Shown here piece by piece: positions 1 to 12,027 of a DNA stretch of 26,791 bases. Source of the stretch: Haplosporangium gracile. Its lineage: Eukaryota; Mortierellomycota; Mortierellomycetes; Mortierellales; Mortierellaceae. The notes under the pieces were generated by a model. That model was given only the letters and a program-made list of their open reading frames with translations. It had not been told where the DNA came from and ran no database searches. The stretch's first letter is position 1. Each line of letters starts with the position of its first letter. Made by a program: the position numbers and the translations under genes. The stretch lies in assembly GCA_015499985.1 (NCBI GenBank), contig JAAAUF010000472.1, forward strand, positions 5,118 through 31,908, written 5' to 3'.

Positions 1-604
1 GTTTGTCGAGAAAAGGAAAAGGAAAAGGCAAAGAGGAAAAAGGGGCCCTTGTGCAAGCTGATTCGCCCATTTCACACAACCACAACCAAACAAACCAAAC
101 CACCAAACAAACAAACAAAAGAGAAATCGAAACGAATGAACCCCACGACTTCAATTTGGTTATTCTTGGAATGTCTACGTCTTTACTTTCAAAAGTTGTC
201 CCTCCTTTCTTTTTCATCATCATCGCAAGCATCATCGTCTCCTTTGTCATTGCGATGATACTACCTTACCAGTTCCCAGAACTTTTTTTTTTTTACTGCC
301 ACTCTGTTCATTCAAGAATAAACAAAAAAAAGTCATATGTAGCCATCATCATAATCCATCTACGGCAAGACACACTCACTTTCGTACTGTACATACTCCT
401 TTGAACAAGAGAGAACAAGAAGAAGTGATCTCCAGTCCGTAAGATTTTGTTGTACACTGGGGTTTATTTTCTTTTTGGTGGTGGTTGGTTGGTTGCTGCT
501 GTAGAATGAGGGACACTTTGTAAGGGGATGATGAGGATAAGAACAATGATATGATTCATCTATTCAGGAACATAGGAAAACTAGAGAGTTGATTTTTGAA
601 CAAA
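1..604. other. intergenic region left of the MAP kinase gene
   Basis: No supportable gene is seen. The first 50 bases are purine-rich on the + strand, so pyrimidine-rich on the - strand, like the leaders of the other - strand genes here. This fits the promoter of a - strand gene starting left of the window, which is an inference. The rest is AC-rich and AT-rich, with a T run near 285-294, and would include the 3' UTR of the MAP kinase gene. Confidence 0.5.
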
Positions 605-3069
<2,465 letters not shown>

Positions 3070-3439
3070 TTCCGAGATGGTGTCGCTGAGGCGCTTTGTG
3101 ATTCGCGAGAGAATGGTGGGGTGGGGGAAAAGAGAGGGGAGTAGGGAAGGATGGCTGATGCTGTTGCAAGGAGTGTGAGAAGTAACAACGGCTAAGCTAT
3201 AAGAAGGGAGAAGAGAAGTAAGAAAGAGAAGGGATGAACAAGAAGAAGAAAAGAAGTAGGAAGAAAAAAAAAGGGGGTAAAAAAAGAAGGACAGGGAAAG
3301 GGAAGGGGGATCAGGAGAAGGAAGAGAAGGAAGGAGAAGGGAACTGAGGAGGGCTGAGGAGGATGGGAAAGAGAGACGAGCGCTTTTTTCGTTAAACGAA
3401 TAATTGAAATCTATCTTTCTTGTGAGTACTTTTGAATGT

Positions 3440-3441
3440 CA

Positions 3442-3473
<32 letters not shown>

Positions 3474-3478
3474 CGTTG
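3440..3478. repeat. (AT)14 microsatellite inside a near-perfect palindrome
   Basis: Alternating AT from 3446 to 3473 is flanked by CAACG (3440-3444) and CGTTG (3474-3478), so the whole 39-base element can fold back on itself with a single unpaired G. It lies about 370 bp upstream of the MAP kinase start. Confidence 0.85.
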
Positions 3479-4289
3479 TCTTTTCTTTTCTTGCTTGATG
3501 GTGACAAGGATGAGTGGAGTGTGTGGTGGGAGGGAGTGAAGAATGGAAAAAAGGGAGAAGAAGAGAAAAAGGAAAGAGAATGAAAAGAGGCCAAATGATA
3601 TCTAAATATCAATGCCATTCACGCATCCTTGAAAGAGACAAAGAAAGAAATAAAAAAAACGGCACAATAAGAGAAAGAAGAGAAACGCAGAAAGAAGAAA
3701 GCATGTCCTGTTCAGGCGTGAAAAAGAAAAACAGAAGCTGGGGTCCATGCCCTACGAGGGTCTCTCTCGATTGGATCCAAATTTATCACTTCAAAAAACT
3801 AAAATTTAATTTCTGAGATGTCAACTTCAAACATCAGTCATCAAAGGTGATGGATTGGATGGTACCTGACTGGCGGTACCCAATGAGCGCCGAGCCTGCC
3901 CCTCTGATTTCACTATATACCACAAGACACCATAGGGAGCATCGTCCATAGAGGTGACAAAGGTCACCGGCCCGGGGGAGTACCGCCTTCTTTGTCAGTC
4001 CGGTCATCGTCAACCAAGGACCATTGCCTATCCCGTTTCTTCTATTGTTTATCGTGATTGTTGTTGTTATTCTCATCACCCCTAGCATAGTAGCCCTTCT
4101 ATTCATGCTCCGTGTGCATGGCACACATAGGACATCATGAAACATCTTTGTGAGCCATCACCCCCTTGTTTGTTCGTTCATTCTTCTTCCTTCTTTTTTC
4201 CACCCCTGCCCTTTGCCCTTTGCCCACTGCCGCACTCATTATCATAACAATAATAAACACCAAGGCGTCCTCTCTCGCTCTTTGCTCTC

Positions 4290-4335
4290 TCACACACACG
4301 CACACACGCACACACACTCACACACACGCACGCAT
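4290..4335 (+). repeat. (CA)n-rich microsatellite
   Basis: An interrupted CACACACG/CACACACA repeat lies in the presumed promoter or 5' UTR of the UPF0598 gene, about 185 bp before its ATG. An open frame runs through it, but its composition is not protein-like. Confidence 0.9.
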
Positions 4336-4519
4336 CACAGCCAACCATCTTCTCCGCCACCAACCAACCTTCACTCCCCCCTTTCCTTTTCGTATCAGTC
4401 TGTTCTATCCCCTCTCCAAGGCTTCCCTTACTTGGCTTTTACAAAACAAAACAAAAGCAAAGCACAAGCACAAGCAAAAGGCTCAATCGACAATCACTCC
4501 ACCCTCAAACCATACCACA

Positions 4520-5371
4520 ATGTTCTCCTCCAGAGCCATTGCATCAACAACTGCTGCTGCTACTCGTGCTCATCGACCCCTGGGTCTCATCACCCGCACT
4601 CTTCTTCCTGCTTCCACCCGCACATCACCCTTCTCCATTCATCGCCGCTCTATTCACACCACCCAAAACAACACCAGCGACAGTGACCATGATCCAATAT
4701 CCCTCCACGACCGAGGAATAACACCCTCTCCTACCACACTCTCTCTCCTCGCCTCTAAAAACATTCGCCCTTACTTTTACTTTATCGACATCCATGGCCA
4801 AGTATTCCTCCAGGACACCACTCCCAAGAATTTTACGTCCTGTTACAAGGATCCTAAATTCTTGAATTTCTTTATGACACGGATTCGACCGAACACGACG
4901 GGGTATTTTGGAAAAGAGTATGCCTGGCAGAGTCCTTGTGCAAAGGAAATCAACTTTGTTGAGGCTGCTGATACCCCTGTTGTCTTTCATGGTCTTATTG
5001 ACAATGGTAACTTATTCGCATCCCTTGAAGAAACCTCAAACGATATCTTCAACTATTTCAATATTTGTGTTCTCGACATCGTAGTAATGCGCATTTCTTG
5101 ATTGCAAATATTAGAACAACTGGTATGGGCAGGGAACTTGCAAACACCCTTCCAGCCAGACAAACTCAGCGTCTCTCTGTCTACAGGAAGAATATATCAT
5201 CCCTTACCATCCATCATGGTCCAACCATGCAGTTCTGATAAGGACGGAAACCCACTCCCATCACTCGGACTCCTCAAATCCTCACTTGTCCTCACCGAAT
5301 TCGCGGCCCTTCTCGACTATGATTCTTTCACCTGGCAGGGTAAACAGTTTCCTGTTCACCACGTTCCATAG
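4520..5371 (+). CDS. UPF0598 (C8orf82-like, DUF4505) protein, probably mitochondrial, 2 exons
   Basis: Exons 4520-5006 and 5115-5371 join through a 108-nt GT-AG intron (phase 1) to give 247 residues. The match to the UPF0598 family is by recognised motifs: YFYFIDIHGQVFLQDT (about 85-100), then KNFTSCYKD, a FFxxRIRPN segment, SPCAKEINF, PVVFHGL, and RIYHP in the second exon. The human protein has the same order (YFYYID..G.LFL.DT, NFTTCFKD, LRPN, SPCGRERNF, PVVF). The first 48 residues are rich in Arg, Ser, Ala and Thr and nearly free of acidic residues, as expected of a mitochondrial presequence. The biochemical role of the family is not known to me. The ATG at 4520 was chosen because it begins the presequence; the frame is open further upstream, but that stretch is microsatellite-derived. 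An AATAAA lies 32 nt after the stop. Confidence 0.9.
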
Positions 5372-5392
5372 TTTTTTTTTTTTTTTTTTTTT
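5372..5392 (+). repeat. T21 homopolymer directly after the UPF0598 stop
   Basis: Twenty-one consecutive T residues follow the stop codon immediately. The run lies in the 113-bp gap between two convergent genes. Confidence 0.9.
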
Positions 5393-5402
5393 CCTTCATT
5401 TA

Positions 5403-5408
5403 AATAAA
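5403..5408 (+). terminator. candidate polyadenylation signal AATAAA for the UPF0598 gene
   Basis: A consensus hexamer begins 32 nt downstream of the stop codon, on the coding strand, in the short convergent gap. Confidence 0.5.
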
Positions 5409-5484
5409 ACCCAAGTTGTGAACGAGAATAACAGTGGCAGGAGGATAGGAAGAGTGCATTCCTATCTCATTTTACTAGCTGCTT

Positions 5485-6081
5485 TTATTGGATTCTATTC
5501 TGAAGTAAATGTCCCATGAGAGTGGCGGCTTTGGGCTTAAAGAATCCCTTGTGCATATCATACGTATGGGGCGGTGTCTCGCTACCACAGCAATCGCATT
5601 CGGACGTGTAGTCAAACCCATCATCCAGCCCAAGCAGCACATTCACATACCTAACCGTGCTCTCCGCAATCATCACTGCACTGTCATCTACCTCCGCGAA
5701 CGACGGCACCCGTCTCGTCCCATCCCCGCTGCAGCCGCTATGGTTGAACAGCTCCAGCGTTCTGTGACAAATCTCCTCCTGCGCCAAACTCGAAATCCCC
5801 AACGCCAAAACACCTTTAATACCCGCCAGACCACAGTGTCGAACCGCATCGCACATCGGGCAGTTAATCCCGAGGTTCACAAACTTGTTGTTTGAAGGGT
5901 TGCCGTCGATATGGTCGCAGACCATGTATTTGAAGGATTTAACGCCACAGAACCGGCAAGAGTAGTTGTCCCGACGTAGGGTGTCTTGACGCATCCTGCG
6001 CCAGAGCCAGGATGAAGTGTCGATCGTTCGAGGAGTTTCTTTGTGCGTTGACCAGGTCTTTGTGACTGATAGGCGCAACAT
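5485..6081 (-). CDS. HNH-like zinc-binding protein, IcmJ/DotN-like pattern
   Basis: One exon, 198 residues. After an Arg/Trp-rich lead (WLWRRMRQDTLRRDNY, about 25-40) comes a zinc-finger/HNH-like core: C42-x2-C45, then D56-H57 in CDHIDGNPSNN, then C74-x2-C77 in NCPMCD, with H82-C83 following. A second Cys group, C162-x-C164-C165, lies near the C-terminus and was not assigned to a fold. The core follows the treble-clef HNH layout (CxxC, DH, N, CxxC). From memory it also recalls the bacterial type IVB secretion protein IcmJ/DotN, which is of similar length. The role in a fungus is unknown; DNA binding or cleavage is only one possibility. The start at 6081 was preferred because the frame upstream is a translated T tract (A24 on the + strand at 6131-6154). 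The stop codon lies inside an AATAAA. The gene converges on the UPF0598 gene. Confidence 0.8.
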   Translation of the reverse strand: MLRLSVTKTWSTHKETPRTIDTSSWLWRRMRQDTLRRDNYSCRFCGVKSFKYMVCDHIDGNPSNNKFVNLGINCPMCDAVRHCGLAGIKGVLALGISSLAQEEICHRTLELFNHSGCSGDGTRRVPSFAEVDDSAVMIAESTVRYVNVLLGLDDGFDYTSECDCCGSETPPHTYDMHKGFFKPKAATLMGHLLQNRIQ

Positions 6082-6394
6082 TGTGAGGAGAAGAGACAAA
6101 GGTGAGGAAAGATATAGAGAAAAGATGGTTAAAAAAAAAAAAAAAAAAAAAAAAGACAAAGACAAAGAAAAGCGTGGAAGTGAGCGAGAAGGAAGAAAGT
6201 GTGGGAACAGTTGAGAGAAAGAGAAAAGAAAAGGGAGGAGGATTGAAAGGATACTCGAGCGCCATCTTAGCTTGGCCATATGCATTGCCTCTCGACATGA
6301 CTGAAGGTCAAAACGTATTCAATTTCTAGAATTTCTTATCTTCACCGCTGAGCAATATCGACTGCATGTGGGAGAAAGTAGATGTTGTATTTGT
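6082..6394. other. short gap between two - strand genes
   Basis: It contains an A24 run (6131-6154) and GA-rich sequence, so a T/C-rich leader for the HNH-like gene read on the - strand. Its lower end would include the 3' UTR of the large membrane-protein gene, or an alternative last exon of that gene ending at 6342. Confidence 0.5.
6131..6154 (+). repeat. A24 homopolymer
   Basis: Twenty-four consecutive A residues lie about 50 bp upstream of the HNH-like start (a T tract on the coding strand). Homopolymers of this length are common in this window's leaders. Confidence 0.9.
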
Positions 6395-9300
6395 TTATGA
6401 GGAACTAAGAGCTTTACCACGTCGAGCTTCAGGCGTCTGAGAGAGATTGACATCACTCCAATGTGAATTAGATATGCCCGGATTTGTGTACATTCCACTA
6501 CCACCACCGCCCGGTGTCGTCGGCGCAAAGGCACCCAATTCTCCACCTACACCACCTACACCTCCATCTCCACCTCCAAACATATCCATACCTCGATACC
6601 CATACCCCTCCGCGAATAATCCAACCGGCGGCTGCGACATAACAAGCGGAATAGGAGGAGGGAGAGCAACCCTTTTGGTCCAATGTCTCAAAAACACGCG
6701 TTCGACCACCACAAACACAATCACCAACAACACCCACCCGGCCGCAATCCATGCCAACATCACCTTGGGCCCTCCTCCAGCTCCACTCATCACCATCCAT
6801 GTACCCCCCTCACCCTCGCCCATCTTCATATGCGGCGCCATCACCCATCGCCCTATATTCTCTCGATGCCGTTCTCTCTCGGCCTTGTTACCACTCCCGG
6901 ATTTCTTTTCGAGGACAGAGGAGTAGGGACAGAGAAGGGCGACGAGGAGGGAGGCATAAAGGACACAGGAGAAAGAAAACGTCCGCCAGTAGTTGATCTT
7001 GTTCCAGTAACATGGCTTCATCCGGATCGTATAACACGCCATCGCCAACATGATCCCAATCGACATCAGACCCCTAAATCGTCTCTGCGCAGGAGACTGA
7101 ATCAACAAGAAATCCACCGCCAAAAGCAGACCGAGGTTCTTGAGCACCGCTACTCCATTGGGTCGGAAACAAATCTCCCCCTTTGCAGGGACGCGTTCAA
7201 AAGATGTTAGAAAGACCATAAACAGGACGTACGCGAGGGTGTAAGCGAATAAGCTGGCGGTGAGATAGAGTGCTGGTTCGACGAGGGGTCCGGTACAAAG
7301 GAGAGAATTTGCGGAAGGCGCTGCGACGGTTGAAGCGGGATCGAGGAGGGTCATGACGACGAAGCTGAAGATTCCAGTTGCTTGGATTTTTGTGCCATGC
7401 CCTTCGCGGCGGGCTTGCTCTTGTTGTTGGGCGTATTTTTCGTGTGCGTAGGCGTGGATTGCTTGGGATTGGCATGCTGCTGAAGACAGGAACGTGCTTA
7501 GTATTGGCAAGTATAGGACACTCTATACACAGGAAAAATAATAATAAGGAGATATGCTTGTTGTTTAGTCGAGACAAACAAGTCAAACAAACGTCCTATT
7601 GCCAATGCCAACCACAAGAAGAAAAAAAAGCAGAGGATGTTACCACGACGGGGATGAAGCAGCTGACCCAACCGACAGGAATAGCGTTCCAATGCAGCCG
7701 TCCTCCACGTCTCAACCGTCGACACCATCGGTTCCAGGTATGGATACCCAAAGCAAGGAACCAACCAAATATCACCACCGCAAAGCAGCTCCAGAACCGC
7801 AAGAGATACCAATCATGTGTGTTGATCGACGGTTGCAAACCCAGACTATTTACTACCTGCATCACTATATCGCTGTCCCCTCCACTGTTACTGTTTCGAC
7901 CGGGGATCTTGTCCGTTGACGACCTTGTGGTTCTTGGGTCGCCGCCTACGGAGAGGGTTGTTGTATTTGAGGCTGTTGAGGAGTTGGTGCCTCCGAACCC
8001 TTGCAGGGCAACACCGACAGCCGCATGGATGAGGTTGTCCCGGAGCTCTTCAAACCGACCAGACTCGAGCCCGTTCATGGTGTTGTTGTCCATCAGCGCC
8101 GTTATGTTTGGCAGCCAGGAATGCAAGTTCCCCTTGATCCAGTCAACCGAGGCCCCCAGCTTCAGTTCCTTGTCATCCTCGTCATATTGATTCAAGACTG
8201 TTGATGCCGACCCAGCTGCTCGTACGGCATCATCTTCAGAAATCTTCAGCGCAAATGTAGGTCTCTCAGATGACTTTTTGTCCTGTGTCGAACTGTTCCT
8301 AGGGTTAAAGTCGAATAACGTGTTATTGCCGATCGACAGAATCCCGTCCTTGTAATGAATCCCTGACCCACCACTACCGCCGCCTGCTCCCGATGCTGCT
8401 GCCGTAGACACTGTCCCATCTCCCGTGTTGGCCGTCGAATTAGTCGCAGTCGTCCTAAAGACTTCAAGGATCGTCTTGGCACCCTCATACATCGCGCTCG
8501 TCTTCTCGGCCTGGTTATAAAACTCCATCAGCTCTCGAAGCGGGAACGAAAACAGCTGTAGGAACTCGATGATCAGGATTCCGACTTGGAGGTAGTTGAA
8601 CCAAGCCAGGAGGGACATTGTTGCAAAGTCGGGTGCATTGTCGTCGTCGTTGGTGGCATTGTCAGCGCCAGTACTGGTGGCGGTCTTCTTCTCGTCTGAT
8701 GAGGGTTCCTTTGTGGAGTGGTAGGTCGAAGTTTTTTTAGGTCTTGGGCCTCCTGCAGCTGCTAGGGTTGTTGGTAATGTTCCTGCATGTGGATCGGTAC
8801 TGTTAGCGCTGGTACTGGTGCTGGGTGTGTTTTTGATGGGCCTACCGCCACCAACTCCTGCTCCTATCCCAGCGATTCCTGCTGATGCGCTGGTCTGTGC
8901 GGAGACTTGATCTGTCGTCGTAAACTGCTCAACTCCCTGTGCCACTGCTTGGTGAAGATGCAGATCCTCATAAAAGCCGCGCTTGCCCTCACCAAACCCT
9001 TCACCATTCCCCTCGCTCTCCTGTTCCTTACCGCCAACAACAGCCTTGCCCTCTAAATCATATTTACTAACATCCTTGACCGTCTCCATTGGAAGCATCA
9101 TCCTTCCTCTTATTAGCTCCTGCGCATACCTTCTCCTCCTCCCAAATACCCGCTGTCGGACCAACACAAACCCATTAATCCCCACAATAAACACAAAGAT
9201 CCCATGTTCCATCAACTGGTCCACGAAATCATGTATCCCCAATGCAGCCTTCATAATATTCGCCACAATCGTGTCCATCAGACTCGCCCCTTCCTCGGGG

Positions 9301-9956
9301 TCAAACGTCCATGGTGTCGTGTTGGCCGAATTGTCATGAACCATGAAGCTTGCGCAGATGATTAGGCCCGCCCCGACAAAGACACAGCCGATCAAGCACC
9401 AGCCTACGACGTACTCCCACAACTTCTCGGCGACCATGTGTTCACGATCAATCCTGGTCCCGGTTGTTGGGTCGGTATCTGAGGAAGAAGAGACTCCTGT
9501 GTTCCCGGCCCTGTTAGCGCCATTGTCGTTACTCGTAACGACTAAGGTAGCTGGATCCTCGGGTTGTTGACGCTGATACCTTCTCCACAACTCATCCATC
9601 GCCATCTCTTCATCATACTCCCCACCACCACTACCTTGTCCACTCCCGCTCCCACCACCACCATCAGCATCCTCTCGAGTACTCTCAATACAATGCTGCT
9701 TCCTCTTCTGCGCCGTCTGTCGTTTCCGCATCTTAACCCTCCGCCTACAAGGTTGCAGCCCCTCCACAACACACCGGCCTTGAGAAGTCATAGTCTCAAC
9801 CAACAGATCTGCCTCGCTCTGGGCTTTCAACCATTGTGCCAGTCGTTGTGAGGGAGGTGTTGTCCGGCGACTGAGAAAGATGTAGAGAAGAAAGGTAGCC
9901 AGGAAGAATATTACTACTAGGAAAAATAGTAAGATTGTTAGGTGTGAGGTTTCCAT
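6395..9956 (-). CDS. large multi-pass membrane protein, family not recognised, 2 exons
   Basis: Exon 1 is 9956-7644 (771 codons, ends in phase 0) and exon 2 is 7522-6395, separated by a 121-nt GT-AG intron. The product is 1146 residues. Hydrophobic segments are seen near residues 5-28, 183-206, 250-268, 448-470, 718-740, 757-785, 820-831, 855-878, 895-912, 921-936, 950-970 and 1024-1047. This suggests about twelve membrane passes grouped toward the C-terminal half. Between them lie a Gly/Ser/Asp linker (98-115), a long Ser/Thr/Ala-rich stretch (345-445) and a segment rich in NxS/T sites (about 500-710), so large soluble loops are likely. The tail after 1060 is Pro/Gly-rich, encoded by a CCACCT-like repeat near 6539-6590. 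Joining at the acceptor before 7522 restores a continuous hydrophobic helix across the junction, which supports the splice. I cannot name a family. A 56-nt alternative 3' intron (6417-6362) would change the last residues and move the stop to 6342. Confidence 0.8.
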
Positions 9957-10530
9957 CGAGGTAGTAGTAAGAAAGGTAGATTGTTAAGAGAAGGAAGAGT
10001 AAGGGTATATATGTATCTGAGAGGAATTTGAGATAAAGAGTGAAAAAGGATAATCTGCCGCTGTTTTAAAAAAGAGAAAGGAAGGGTATGTCAGGGAGAG
10101 GGCGAAATATGGGGCGACAGGGTAGAGTTGAAGAAATGAAAAGGAAATGAGAAAAGGGGAAAAAAGGGCACTGAAAGGAGTTTTTTTTCGTGTAAATTCC
10201 CAATGCTCCTGAACGCGCGCTAGATCCGTCAGATGTGGAATAGGGACAAAAGCAATCTGTACGCCAAATACTTCGTACCAAAGGGCAGCGTAACCACAGG
10301 AAAGAAGGGCGTAACGAAAAGAAAAAGGAGTACGGCCGAGAGAGGTACCCACTGCAGAAAGGGGGAGACGAAAAAACGCGAAACGGTTGACTTTATTTGT
10401 TTGTAGAAATGTGTCAATGGAGATGGTGTCTCCGCATTATTATGGACAAAGCGAGGAGGCCAGGCACAATTAGACCATGGATACGTTGTATGTGTTAAAA
10501 AAAGAGTATCTCCAAAAGGTATGAGGGAGG
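9957..10530. promoter_or_regulatory. upstream region of the large membrane-protein gene and 3' flank of VPS20
   Basis: No gene is seen. On the - strand a TATATA-like element lies around 10006-10013, about 50 bp before the membrane-protein ATG. AATAAA on the - strand (TTTATT at 10392-10397) lies about 135 nt beyond the VPS20 stop and is a candidate polyadenylation signal for it. ORFs here are Phe/Ser-rich translations of CT-rich sequence. Confidence 0.45.
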
Positions 10531-11665
10531 CTATGCCAGCATAGGTTCGTTTGCCGTCTTCTTGTTCTTTCCCGCCACTTTTTTCGTAGGAACTAGCTCC
10601 TCATCTACGTATGTTTGATAAAATGAAAATTGCGATTAGTGTCCATGTCTCCTGTTCTTATAACCAACAGCATAGTGACCGATGAGACCTTGGGTGACAT
10701 ACCTTCTTCTACTGGTTGTTGTTCGAGTTCTGGCAGTGCGCTCACTGGTGTGTTTGGAAGCAACGCCTTTGTCTCCTCCTCCTATCGTACACAACATTGA
10801 TAGAGAGAAAGCAAATATGTTAGCCATCCTCCTTGAGACCCACAGGAATAAAAAAAAAAGATCCATACACCTGTCCAACGACCATAGCCTCTCCTTCGAT
10901 CTCTCTCTCTCTCTCTCTATCCCGAAACTTACGACCATAAGATCCAACTCCCGTTCGATATCCTCCTCTTCAGCAACAGAGAGTCGTGTACTCAGAAGTT
11001 CATCAATCTCATTCTGGTACGCAATACTATCCGCAGTCTCGTCCATCAACTTCTCAACATCAGCCAACGACATTTCCTTATGCAGCTCTTTCAGAACCTG
11101 GTTTCCTGCTGCCAGTCCTGCAAACACTTGCTTCTCCACCATTGCCTGCTCAATCGACATTGTCTTTTGTTGTTATTAGAAAAACAAGAAAAAAAAAGAA
11201 GAGAAGAGAGTGTTAGCTGTTATCGGATATGGTTGTAATGCAATGATAGGAACATGAATGAAAAACAAGATATATATATACATATATGGACTTACCAATT
11301 CGTCTAGGTTGGTCATTTGGAGGACAGTCTTTTCGAGAAGGGACTCCTGGAACTTTTTGCGGCGGAGGGCCAAAAGGGCACGCTGTTTCTCGCCCTTGGC
11401 CAGATGACTCTTTGCCAGCTTCAGTTCCTTCTCCACCACACCCTCGAGCTATGTCGATTAATACAAGAGCGACAATAGTGAGAAGAGGAAGTTAGAGATG
11501 GAATAATAGCTTGAAAGGTAAAACCAATTGATGTGATGAGAAGAGACTTGTATTGCGTACTCGTTTGTTGTATTGCCTCAGCTTATCTCGCTGCACTTTG
11601 AGGTCGAGGATGGCCCGGTCATGGGCTGTAATCTTGGATGCTCCCTTGGACGACGAACTTCCCAT
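10531..11665 (-). CDS. VPS20: ESCRT-III subunit Vps20 / CHMP6, 5 exons
   Basis: Exons: 11665-11561, 11448-11296, 11163-10933, 10781-10703, 10604-10531. The first three end in phase 0. The product is 213 residues, close to human CHMP6 and yeast Vps20. It starts MGSSSSK, an N-myristoylation motif (Gly2, Ser6, Lys7) typical of this subunit. A basic coiled helical hairpin follows (DKLRQYNKR; LRRKKFQESLLEKT), then the Snf7-family core EKQVFAGLAAGNQVLKELH and an acidic region with DETADSIAYQNEIDELL. LLPNTPVSALPE (170-181) has the spacing of a MIM2 motif that binds the MIT domain of Vps4. Known role: Vps20 is recruited by ESCRT-II on endosomes and nucleates Snf7 filaments for cargo sorting and membrane scission. 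Intron 3 carries a CT dinucleotide run (about 10900-10918 on the + strand). The gene is divergent from the phytochelatin synthase fusion. Confidence 0.95.
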
Positions 11666-11835
11666 TGCGTTGGTGTATAAAAGGAGTGAGTAGATTGTTG
11701 CTACTGCTGCTGTTGTTGATGTCGGAAAGATGGTCAATTCGCTGTTGGAGAGAAAGGAGAGTGAGAGCGAGAAGAAGAGGAATGCCAAGGGCTGAAAAGA
11801 GTCTCCTTGAGTATGCACGCCATGGCTGTATATTC

Positions 11836-11843
11836 CACGTGAC
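11836..11843 (-). promoter_or_regulatory. GTCACGTG E-box (Cbf1-type bHLH site)
   Basis: A perfect GTCACGTG on the - strand lies about 210 bp before the fusion-gene ATG and 170 bp before the VPS20 ATG. In yeasts this octamer is bound by Cbf1, which with Met4 controls sulfur-amino-acid genes. That would suit a glutathione-consuming enzyme, but no binding can be shown here. Confidence 0.4.
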
Positions 11844-12000
11844 GGATGGACGCATTGGTGGCGTGTCTTAACGTTGTTCCTGAGGCGTGGGTGCGGGAAT
11901 AAAAAAAAATACAAGAAATGCGACGTTTTGCATGAGTCTCTTCTCATCCAACTCCATCTTCTACCCGACCTGATTCAACTACACAAACTCGCATTCAGCC

Positions 12001-12027
12001 CCACCTCACCTCACCTCACCTCACCTC
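12001..12027 (+). repeat. (CTCAC)n pentanucleotide repeat in the leader of the fusion gene
   Basis: About five tandem CTCAC/CACCT units end 25 bp before the ATG at 12053, in the presumed 5' UTR. Confidence 0.85.

Larger units (their letters stand above)
3070..4519. promoter_or_regulatory. divergent intergenic region, MAP kinase / UPF0598 gene
   Basis: This 1.45 kb region lies between two divergently transcribed genes and should hold both promoters. About 3200-3380 is almost pure purine on the + strand, a CT-rich leader for the MAP kinase. An (AT)14 run with inverted CAACG/CGTTG arms lies at 3440-3478 and a CA microsatellite at 4290-4335. ORFs here (for example - strand 3834-4145) have no recognisable domain or splice context. 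No RNA gene was recognised. Confidence 0.6.

Noticed and set aside
3..404. 133-codon + strand ORF at the left edge
   Set aside because: Lys/Gly then Asn/Thr-rich low-complexity sequence from AG- and AC-rich DNA. It looks like a promoter or UTR.
3861..3880. GGTACC repeated 8 bases apart, considered as an operator
   Set aside because: Two copies of a self-complementary hexamer can occur by chance, and no gene start is near.
3834..4145. 103-codon - strand ORF between the MAP kinase and UPF0598 genes
   Set aside because: No recognisable domain, no splice partners, and a composition unlike the neighbouring proteins.
4166..4519. N-terminal extension of the UPF0598 frame upstream of 4520
   Set aside because: It translates CA-repeat and CT-rich sequence into Thr/His/Ser runs. 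The ATG at 4520 starts a proper mitochondrial presequence in a good context.
6082..6285. N-terminal extension of the HNH-like protein to a start at 6285
   Set aside because: It would translate the A24/T24 tract into a Phe run and other low-complexity sequence. The ATG at 6081 is better.
6447..7210. Pro/His-rich + strand ORFs opposite the orphan membrane gene
   Set aside because: They are the reverse of its Gly-rich tail and membrane exons, which have the better coding evidence.
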